Virus record (IMG/VR): IMGVR_UViG_3300025151_000375
Coordinates: 1-21,010 of that record
Reading direction: 5' to 3' (one strand)
DNA from: a virus
DNA: 21,010 nt
Shown: positions 1 through 6,299 of the stretch, piece after piece
How the letters are laid out: every line of letters starts with the position of its first letter
Position numbering within the stretch: position 1 is the stretch's first letter
Position numbers and translations under genes: made by a program
The notes under the pieces: generated by a model
What the model saw: only the letters and a program-made list of their open reading frames with translations
Told to the model about the DNA's origin: nothing
Database searches by the model: none

Positions 1-351
1 ATCAAACTCCCTATAGCATTAGTACTAGCAATGGCAGTCCAACTTGCAGGTGGAGTTTGGTGGGTTTCTCAACAGGCCGCTACAATTACAGCATTAGAAG
101 AAACAGTCAGTCAACTGGGTAGCCGCATGGCTATAGAAGACAATGTAAATCTTAGACGTGATGTTCAAGACAACACCTTGGACTTGTTAGATGTTTGGGA
201 TGACAGTGATGAATTATGGGAAGAAATAGCTAGATTAGCTACATCCATTAACTCAATTAACGAGTTAAAACAAAGATTAGCAGTAATAGAAAATGAACTA
301 AAATATATCAGCCGTGACCATAATGAGTCAAAGCACAGAGGTGCTATGTAA
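1..351 (+). CDS. Membrane-anchored coiled-coil protein, 5'-truncated
   Basis: The reading frame is open from the first base of the window, so the gene probably begins upstream; an ATG at 31 would cut the hydrophobic segment in two. The first ~20 visible residues form one membrane helix (LPIALVLAMAVQLAGGVWWV). The remainder is soluble, highly charged and helical, with heptad-like spacing (ITALEETVSQL near the start, LKQRLAVIENELKYI near the end). One N-terminal membrane anchor followed by a coiled coil is the layout of Rz-type inner-membrane spanins, but no specific family is recognised. The next gene also encodes a membrane protein, so the pair may serve lysis or virion assembly. It ends 43 bases before the next start. 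Coding status is good; function is unknown. Confidence 0.7.
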   Translation: MKLPIALVLAMAVQLAGGVWWVSQQAATITALEETVSQLGSRMAIEDNVNLRRDVQDNTLDLLDVWDDSDELWEEIARLATSINSINELKQRLAVIENELKYISRDHNESKHRGAM

Positions 352-394
352 ATTTACGCTGATTAAATTTGCCCTAACAGATTTAAGCTAACCA

Positions 395-856
395 ATGATT
401 GACCCCGTTACAGCTATTGCAGGAGCGACTGCAGCATACAATGCCATTAAGAAAGGTATATCTGTAGGTAGAGACTTACAGGATATGGGTGGTCAACTTT
501 CTAAATGGGCAGGTGCAATGGCAGACTTACAGTTTGCTGAAAAACAACAGTCCAAACCACCTTGGTACAAAGTGCTTGGTGGTGGTGTGCAAGCTGAAGC
601 GATGGAAATATTTGCTGCACGTAAAAAAGCAGAAAACATGCGTAGCGAATTAAAAGATTTTATTTCTGTTATGTATGGGCCATCTCAGTGGGAAGAAATA
701 CTAAGAATAGAAGCAGAACTTCGTAAGCAGAAAAAAGAACACGAGCATAGGCGAATGGAAATTAAACAAACAATAATAGAATGGACTGCAGGATTAGCGT
801 TGTTTATAATTTGCGTAGGGGCTTTAGTTGGATTTGCTTGGTTAGGAACTAAATAA
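395..856 (+). CDS. Phage protein with C-terminal membrane helix, unknown function
   Basis: This 153-residue protein opens with a weakly hydrophobic Ala/Gly-rich stretch (PVTAIAGATAAYNAIKKG, about residues 4-21). A basic and acidic helical region follows, with a very charged segment at about 100-125. One clear membrane helix lies at about residues 128-150 (AGLALFIICVGALVGFAWLG), near the C-terminus, so most of the chain would sit on one side of the membrane. No catalytic motif is visible. I recall similar proteins from uncultured marine phages but cannot name a family. Its TAA overlaps the ATG of the following large gene by one base, indicating translational coupling. No strong Shine-Dalgarno sequence precedes its own ATG. 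A role in lysis or in the virion membrane passage is possible but unproven. Confidence 0.75.
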   Translation: MIDPVTAIAGATAAYNAIKKGISVGRDLQDMGGQLSKWAGAMADLQFAEKQQSKPPWYKVLGGGVQAEAMEIFAARKKAENMRSELKDFISVMYGPSQWEEILRIEAELRKQKKEHEHRRMEIKQTIIEWTAGLALFIICVGALVGFAWLGTK

Positions 857-3800
857 TGGAAAATAAATTCAGTACCACATTAAATCAGTACACGTATACT
901 TTGCCTAATGGCAATACTATTATTACTACAGGAGAAACAGAGGATTTAGCTAGGCAACAAGCTGAAGATCAGTTTAGTAGATTTAAAGCACAGGGTTCAT
1001 TTGAAGGATTAACTGTACAAGATCTTGGAACTCCTGTCGCTAAACGGGCAGATGCAGAGGCATATATTATTAGAGGGTTAGACGTTCCTGTTGGCACTAA
1101 CATAACTCAAAACTTAGAACAAAGAAGCGAAGAGTTAGAAAGACAAGGTTACTCAATAGAAGGTGGTCGTGTTTCACGTGTACCCCCATCTGCAGATCCT
1201 GCGTTTAAAGAAGCTTTTACTAAAAAAGTATTAGACCACATTGTGGGTAATGCAAAAATTTCAGAGGATCAATTATCTATATACGATTTAAATAGCGATG
1301 GAGAGATAAGCATTAATGATGTTACATCTGCTCTTAGAGCTTTTAAAAATTTAGGCGCAGAAGAACAAAGATCAAAAGTACAAAGTGCGTTTAATACTTT
1401 TGTTGAAACTACACCAGAACTTTCTAGCAAAGCCTTTGTTGAAAAAATATTAGGTCATATAGTAGGTAAAACAGAATTAACTGCAGAAGAACAGTCGCAA
1501 TATGACTTTAATAAAGATGGAAAAATTGATCTTAGTGATAGTTTAGCCGTACAAAAACATAACGCAGGACTTAATGTAGATGAAAATATAGGAAGTGCTA
1601 TTAGTTCTTTTCATAGAGCTAATGTAGGTTTAGAAGAAACAGTTGTAGATTCGCCAATTAGTTCTACAACACCTGAAGAAGAATCTGACCCTTTTACACC
1701 TATGCCTGTGGTAGAACCTGACCCAGAAATTGTAGATGATTTAGAAGATACAGGAGATTCTACACTTGTAGATCAACTCGAACCTTATGAAGAAGAAGAC
1801 AAGGAAGATAAAGAAGATGAACCTTTAGATTTATTTGATGTTTTAGATAATACTAAACCCGATAAACCTGAACCAGAAAGAGAAAAATTTTATTACGTTT
1901 TAAGAAATTCTAAAGAAATAAGAATAGCTGAAAGTAGAGAGGCAGCACCAAAATCTATAGCATTTGGTTCTAATGATAAGAATGAAGTACTAGAATGGAT
2001 CGTAAAAAATTTTATAGAGGATACCGCTCCAGTAGATATTGCTCCAGAGCCTATAGATCCTCCAGAAGCAATTCCTGAACCTGATCCAACTCCCACACCT
2101 ACACCTACACCTACACCTGTGTCTACTCCTACTGGAGAGGGTGCATACTCTATTGGTAATACGCCATTTATAGCAAGCACTGTGCCTTCATATACTCCTG
2201 TACAGCAATACCAACCAAATACAAGTGCAGGTATGACCTTTGCCCCTGCGCAACAAGCTACAACATTTCAAGCTCAAGCAGTGCAGCCACAGTTTATGGG
2301 GCCAACAAATCCAGCTACAGGTACGTTTGTGTTGGGCCAGCCACAACAATTTACTACAGGGGTTATGGGAACAACGTCCTCATTGAATCCTACATATGGC
2401 TCTAGTTATTTTATGAATGAAGGGGGTGTCGTGCCTCAACAACAGATTAGACAACAACAAAATATGTTTGGTGGTTTTAAACCAGAAGCAATGCAACGAA
2501 TTGCGGGTAGCCTTGGCTATCAAGGAGACATGTCTGGTTTTAATAATTACCTAAATAATAATCCAGATAAAAAACAAAAGATGGATATGTTTAACCAAAA
2601 AGCTATGCAGATGGTAAATGGTGGTATGGTTCAAAAGTATTCAAACGGTGGACAAACTACACGTGTACTGAGCCAGCCGTATGTTCCTCAACAGCAACAG
2701 CCAGCATCAGGCACAGGTCTTGAAGATGTAATGGCAAACCAAGCCATTAATCCAGCCCTACCTACAGGTACTACAGTTACCCCTGTAGGCACTGTAGCAA
2801 CTGCAGATCAAATGGTTGGTGCTATGGACCCAACTGCAGGTATGGTATACGGAACTGCTGCAGTACCTACTGCTCTTGCCTCTACAACACAAGCAGGTAT
2901 GCCAGTAGCAACTGGTGCAAATCTTATGACTCCATCAACTGCTGCTGCTGACGTTGACAAGTTAATGGAAGGCGTTGACGCTGCACAGTTAGATAGTGCT
3001 CCAACGATAGATGCAGCCCAAGGTTCATCCAGTTTAAAGGTTAATGCAGCCCAAGGCACTGCAACAATGATGGAAAACCCTGTAACCAGAGAAATACAGG
3101 AAGGTGAACTTATTAGTGGCGCTGCAGATGCACAGAAAGCAGCTAAGTTTACAGAACAGATACAAGCTGCAACTGCAGAGCCTAGTGAAAAAGCTACAGT
3201 ACAAGGTCAACTAGCTGGCTTGATGCAACAGTTTGAGGGTGGTGACACACCTGCATGGGCTGCAGGAGCTATGAGAGCAGCTATGGGTACTATGGCTGCA
3301 CGTGGACTAGGTGCTAGTAGCCTCGCAGGACAGGCTGCTGTACAGGCCGCTATGGAGAGCGCACTGCCTATTGCATCTGCTGACGCAGCGACACAAGCAC
3401 AATTTGAACAACAGAACTTGTCAAATCGCCAACAACGTGCTATGCTTGCAGCACAACAACGTGCTCAGTTTATGGGTCAAGAGTTTGACCAAGCATTTCA
3501 AGCACGTGTTGCTAACGCATCAAAGATTAGTGATGTAGCAAATATGAACTTTACTGCTGAACAGCAGGTTGCTTTGGAAAACTCTCGTGCAGCAAATACT
3601 ATGAACATGGCTAACTTGTCTAATCGTCAAGCTGGCATTATGGCAGAGGCTGCTGCTATCGCTAACATGGACATGGCAAATCTAAACAATCGTCAACAAG
3701 CTGCAGTAATGAACGCACAAAACTTTTTACAAGTAGACATGGCTAATTTAAATAATAGGCAACAATCAGAACTGTTTCGTGCGCAGCAAAGAACACAGGC

Positions 3801-4386
3801 ATTGTTTACTGACCAAGCTGCAGAGAACGCAGCCGCACAGTTTAATGCTTCATCACAGAACCAAGTGGATCAGTTTTTTGCAAGCTTGGCAAATAATACT
3901 GCACAGTTTAACGCTTCTCAAGCTAATGCACAAGCACAGTTTAATGCAGGGCAGACAAATGTTGTTGAGCGTTTTAACACAGAAATTAATAACCAAAGAG
4001 AACAGTTTAATGCAAACAATCGTTTGGTAATTGATCAGTCTAATGCTCAATGGCGTAGGCAAATTGCAACTGCAGATACAGCCGCTATAAACAGGGCAAA
4101 TGAAATTAATGCTGCATCTTTGTTAGGGTATTCTACAACTGCGTACAATAACTTGTGGCAATATTATTCAGACAATATGTCTTGGGCATGGACCTCTGCA
4201 GAAAATGACAGATCACGTTATCACGATTTGGCTTTAGAAGAGTTGCGTAACGATAACGCAGTAGACCTTTCAAAGTTAAAAGAAGACTACGCAACATCGG
4301 AAGCTTTTGGGAGCTTGATTGCAACTCTGTTTACGGCAAATCTAACAGATTCAATAGCTGGTAAAATCTTTGGTGGATTTTTTTAG
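856..4386 (+). CDS. Large repeat-rich virion protein with two EF-hand/dockerin-like units
   Basis: This 1176-residue modular protein is probably a virion component. Residues ~1-110 form an N-terminal domain with a YTLPNGNTI motif. Residues 120-163 and 193-236 are a tandem duplication, each with HIVG followed by a complete EF-hand loop (D144/N146/D148/D155 and D217/N219/D221/D228). An acidic stretch (~270-345), a small domain with FYYVLRNSKEIRIAESRE (~346-386) and a Pro-Thr linker (~405-425) follow. A Gln-rich middle contains NEGGVV and NGGMV...NGG motifs. From ~854 to ~1071 the chain is Ala/Gln/Asn-rich helix with 22- and then 11-residue repeats. The C-terminus ends in a hydrophobic Gly/Phe-rich tail (KIFGGFF). 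No enzyme motif is visible. It starts by a one-base stop/start overlap with the upstream gene. A DNA-ejection, internal-core or tail-fibre-associated role is inference. Confidence 0.8.
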   Translation: MENKFSTTLNQYTYTLPNGNTIITTGETEDLARQQAEDQFSRFKAQGSFEGLTVQDLGTPVAKRADAEAYIIRGLDVPVGTNITQNLEQRSEELERQGYSIEGGRVSRVPPSADPAFKEAFTKKVLDHIVGNAKISEDQLSIYDLNSDGEISINDVTSALRAFKNLGAEEQRSKVQSAFNTFVETTPELSSKAFVEKILGHIVGKTELTAEEQSQYDFNKDGKIDLSDSLAVQKHNAGLNVDENIGSAISSFHRANVGLEETVVDSPISSTTPEEESDPFTPMPVVEPDPEIVDDLEDTGDSTLVDQLEPYEEEDKEDKEDEPLDLFDVLDNTKPDKPEPEREKFYYVLRNSKEIRIAESREAAPKSIAFGSNDKNEVLEWIVKNFIEDTAPVDIAPEPIDPPEAIPEPDPTPTPTPTPTPVSTPTGEGAYSIGNTPFIASTVPSYTPVQQYQPNTSAGMTFAPAQQATTFQAQAVQPQFMGPTNPATGTFVLGQPQQFTTGVMGTTSSLNPTYGSSYFMNEGGVVPQQQIRQQQNMFGGFKPEAMQRIAGSLGYQGDMSGFNNYLNNNPDKKQKMDMFNQKAMQMVNGGMVQKYSNGGQTTRVLSQPYVPQQQQPASGTGLEDVMANQAINPALPTGTTVTPVGTVATADQMVGAMDPTAGMVYGTAAVPTALASTTQAGMPVATGANLMTPSTAAADVDKLMEGVDAAQLDSAPTIDAAQGSSSLKVNAAQGTATMMENPVTREIQEGELISGAADAQKAAKFTEQIQAATAEPSEKATVQGQLAGLMQQFEGGDTPAWAAGAMRAAMGTMAARGLGASSLAGQAAVQAAMESALPIASADAATQAQFEQQNLSNRQQRAMLAAQQRAQFMGQEFDQAFQARVANASKISDVANMNFTAEQQVALENSRAANTMNMANLSNRQAGIMAEAAAIANMDMANLNNRQQAAVMNAQNFLQVDMANLNNRQQSELFRAQQRTQALFTDQAAENAAAQFNASSQNQVDQFFASLANNTAQFNASQANAQAQFNAGQTNVVERFNTEINNQREQFNANNRLVIDQSNAQWRRQIATADTAAINRANEINAASLLGYSTTAYNNLWQYYSDNMSWAWTSAENDRSRYHDLALEELRNDNAVDLSKLKEDYATSEAFGSLIATLFTANLTDSIAGKIFGGFF
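1213..1563 (+). repeat. Tandem EF-hand/dockerin-like units (two copies, 73-codon period)
   Basis: Two related units within the large virion protein, residues 120-163 and 193-236, are offset by exactly 73 residues. Each begins A-F-x-x-K-(V/I)-L-x-H-I-V-G and ends Y-D-x-N-x-D-G-x-I-x-x-x-D. The ends match the 12-residue calcium-binding loop at positions 1, 3, 5, 6, 8 and 12. Calcium binding is inferred from known EF-hand/dockerin chemistry. At DNA level the copies have diverged, so the duplication is old. Confidence 0.8.
3415..3810 (+). repeat. 22-residue helical repeats (six units)
   Basis: Within the large virion protein the motif N-(L/F)-x-x-x-Q-Q recurs at residues 854, 898, 920, 942 and 964. 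A degenerate copy at 876 keeps the hydrophobic second position. The spacing is 22 residues throughout, or two hendecads. Units resemble M-A-N-L-(S/N)-N-R-Q-Q. The composition is almost wholly Ala, Gln, Asn, Met and Leu, as expected of a long rod-like helix. Confidence 0.75.
3838..4068 (+). repeat. 11-residue hendecad repeats (six clear units plus one degenerate)
   Basis: Immediately after the 22-residue repeats, a (Q/R)-F motif, mostly Q-F-N-A, appears at residues 995, 1006, 1017, 1028, 1039 and 1050. A seventh degenerate copy (QSNA) is at 1061. The period is exactly eleven residues. An aromatic residue every eleven positions predicts a right-handed coiled coil or a long amphipathic helix. 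The copies differ at DNA level, so the pattern is maintained at the protein level. Confidence 0.8.
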
Positions 4387-4395
4387 GAGACAATA

Positions 4396-4590
4396 ATGTA
4401 TAGTGTAGGATTTCAGGCAATACAAAATTTAAAACTGCCAGAAGAAAAAAACCAAGCACCCGTTGGTGACGGGTTGCTTTCTAGACGTAATAATATGAGT
4501 CAAACAGAGCAGCCAAAAGAGCCAAAGGATCGTGTGGCACAATATGTTTCGCAGATTCGTAAAGCTAGAATGGAGTTAAAAAATGGTTGA
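4396..4590 (+). CDS. Small virion-block protein with GLLSRR motif
   Basis: A 64-residue, polar, basic protein that I do not recognise. The ATG follows a clear Shine-Dalgarno sequence (TAGGAG, eight bases upstream), ten bases after the preceding gene. Residues 26-31 read GLLSRR; the next gene product carries GLMSRR near its C-terminus. The C-terminal half (KDRVAQYVSQIRKARMELKNG) is probably a basic helix. The stop overlaps the next gene by eight bases (ATGGTTGA). A stable inverted repeat lies inside the coding region at 4454-4479. It may be a small accessory or assembly factor of the adjacent virion proteins; this rests on position only. Confidence 0.7.
   Translation: MYSVGFQAIQNLKLPEEKNQAPVGDGLLSRRNNMSQTEQPKEPKDRVAQYVSQIRKARMELKNG
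4454..4479 (+). other. Stable intragenic hairpin, attenuator-like
   Basis: AAGCACCCGT pairs with ACGGGTTGCTT with one bulged T and a TGGTG loop. It is preceded by a run of seven A and followed by only a short T stretch (TTTCT). It resembles an intrinsic terminator but lies inside an intact reading frame. The short T tract suggests, at most, partial attenuation or an mRNA processing/stability element separating the 1176-residue gene from those downstream. Confidence 0.4.
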
Positions 4591-5101
4591 TACCCCATCA
4601 GTATCTTTTGATAGACCCATACCAGGACAGAGTTTAACATCTGAGCTGGGCAATGCTCCTTGGCAACAGCCACCTCAATATAGCACAGTAGAAGAAGCTT
4701 TAGAGTTTTATATTCCAAGGCTAACCAACCAAGAGTTTTTAGATAATCTATTTGATGTAATGGAAACTGGCATTCCTTTGACTACAATTGCAAGCGCAAT
4801 GCAAAGTTCTGGGGTTATGAGTGGTAAGCATTCATTAGATGTAGGCATACTTATAATTCCTGTGCTTGTAGAAACGATGGCGTACCTAGCAGATGAATCA
4901 GAGGTAGAGTATAAGCTTGGATCGGGAATGGGTATAGATAATTCTAAACCAACAGACACTAGGATTGCACTAGCTACAAAGATGGCAAAAGAAAAACTTG
5001 GAGAAGAAACTGAGGAAGCACCAACAGTAGAAGAACCCTCAGAAGAACCAGAAAAAAAACCTATGGGTTTAATGTCTAGGAGAAGTGAAGATGTCGTTTA
5101 A
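4583..5101 (+). CDS. Putative virion-associated protein (PIPGQSLT motif)
   Basis: A 172-residue protein. Near the N-terminus is RPIPGQSLT (11-19), followed by a PW..PP element (26-31); I recall this combination from uncharacterised structural or assembly proteins of marine phages, without a named function. A hydrophobic helix at about 86-103 (DVGILIIPVLVETMAYLA) is more likely buried than membrane-spanning, given flanking acidic residues. The last 40 residues are acidic and low-complexity (EETEEAPTVEEPSEEPEKK), followed by GLMSRR (162-167), a motif shared with the preceding small protein. The start overlaps that gene's end by eight bases, and its own end overlaps the next gene by eleven, so the three are probably translated together. 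Confidence 0.78.
   Translation: MVDTPSVSFDRPIPGQSLTSELGNAPWQQPPQYSTVEEALEFYIPRLTNQEFLDNLFDVMETGIPLTTIASAMQSSGVMSGKHSLDVGILIIPVLVETMAYLADESEVEYKLGSGMGIDNSKPTDTRIALATKMAKEKLGEETEEAPTVEEPSEEPEKKPMGLMSRRSEDVV
5078..5082 (+). promoter_or_regulatory. Ribosome binding site that decides the start at 5091
   Basis: AGGAG lies eight bases upstream of the ATG at 5091 but only two bases from the in-frame GTG at 5085. The spacing favours the ATG. Confidence 0.6.
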
Positions 5102-6287
5102 TTTTGGTGGATTTATTAGTGGCTTATCTAAACAAATAGTAAGTGATATTGAAAGAGAAAAGGCAAAGCAAGATCAGTTTGACCTTTTAGCAGAACAAGA
5201 GGCTACTAAACTACGACTAGCAAATGCTGCCGAAAGACGTAAACAGCGTAAGGCTGACGCAGATAATATGGCATTTTTAAAGACGCTTGGTTTTTCTGAT
5301 GCAAAAGCACAATGGATTATGAAGGGTGGTGCTAATTCTGTACAGATGTATGCAAACTTTGCACAGACCGCTATGGAATCTGGCATTGATCCTGATACTA
5401 TACTAAAAAGTAATTTGATAAATGATGATCATAATGATCCTAGAAATGAAGCCAATTTAGAAGCTGTTAAAAATGCAGCAATAGGAAGGCCCATAGGTGT
5501 TGATCCATCTAATCCATACAGTTTAAATTTATCTGTGGTAAAAAGGCCAGAAGATGAAGAGAATTTAGAAATAAGTAGTATTGCAACGGGTTATGCAACT
5601 TCCCTCAATCAAAGATTAAGCGTTAAAAACAAGTTTGGAATAGACAGTGAAGAGTACAAAGCAGCAGATTCAAATGTAACATACTGGAAAAATGAAATGG
5701 AAAATGATCCGAGTAAAACTGCAGATACTCTTTTTAATAAAGACTCTCGTGAAACTATAATTAAAAATGCAAGATCCTACGCTTTTCAAGAAGCAGGGTT
5801 TAAATACAATATTGAAACAGGTATTGTACAAGTTATCGCAGGTAAACGGGGTCCACAGGCTGTTGCTTCTTTAGAGGCTGCAGGAGAAATAGCATTAGCC
5901 GCTAATCCAACTCCAAATTTTTCTGATGATGTATTAATGGCAAGAGCAATAGGGATTCAAAAAAGGGCTGAAAGAGATTTAAGTTCTCACGCAAAAGCAG
6001 TAGTAAATAAAACCGCAACAGCGGAAACACAAAAGTTTGGCTATAACAAAACTAAAATAGATGATACTGGGAAGTATGTAATAGGTAGTTTTGCGCAAGC
6101 GTTAAAAGATGGAGATGGTGGAAAACTAAAAGAAGGTGATGTAATTATTGTTAAACAAAAAAATCTAGACACTGGGGTTATAGAATTTAGAATAAAAGTG
6201 TACACAGGAATACCACGTGCAGAAACTCCCCTTGGTATATTTGATACATTTTATGACGCAGGTGTATACAGCACACCAAATCAATAA
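5091..6287 (+). CDS. Putative internal virion / DNA-ejection protein, 398 residues
   Basis: The ATG at 5091 is chosen over an in-frame GTG at 5085 because the AGGAG at 5078-5082 is correctly spaced only for the ATG. The N-terminus is Phe/Gly-rich (MSFNFGGFISGLSK). A strongly charged, Ala-rich helical segment follows (about 18-60) and is probably a coiled coil. The middle is mixed; the last ~80 residues look beta-rich (GDVIIVKQKN, VIEFRIKVYTG). No enzymatic motif is seen. It lies between a small virion-type protein and the 1269-residue protein, the place where podoviruses usually encode internal virion or ejection proteins. That role is inferred from position, size and composition only. Confidence 0.75.
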   Translation: MSFNFGGFISGLSKQIVSDIEREKAKQDQFDLLAEQEATKLRLANAAERRKQRKADADNMAFLKTLGFSDAKAQWIMKGGANSVQMYANFAQTAMESGIDPDTILKSNLINDDHNDPRNEANLEAVKNAAIGRPIGVDPSNPYSLNLSVVKRPEDEENLEISSIATGYATSLNQRLSVKNKFGIDSEEYKAADSNVTYWKNEMENDPSKTADTLFNKDSRETIIKNARSYAFQEAGFKYNIETGIVQVIAGKRGPQAVASLEAAGEIALAANPTPNFSDDVLMARAIGIQKRAERDLSSHAKAVVNKTATAETQKFGYNKTKIDDTGKYVIGSFAQALKDGDGGKLKEGDVIIVKQKNLDTGVIEFRIKVYTGIPRAETPLGIFDTFYDAGVYSTPNQ

Positions 6288-6299
6288 GGTATTTAAATA

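Noticed and set aside
2089-2118. Short CCTACA-type tandem repeat
   Set aside because: Encodes the Pro-Thr linker in frame; not a CRISPR array or separate element.
1893-2180. Antisense frame of 95 codons with a Gly-Val/Gly-Ser low-complexity stretch
   Set aside because: It is the complement of the Pro-Thr linker and acidic region of the 1176-residue protein; no ribosome binding site.
4571-4590. A-rich overlap between two small genes as a possible programmed frameshift
   Set aside because: Fusion would need a +1 shift and no suitable slippery heptamer or slow codon is visible; the second gene has its own ATG.
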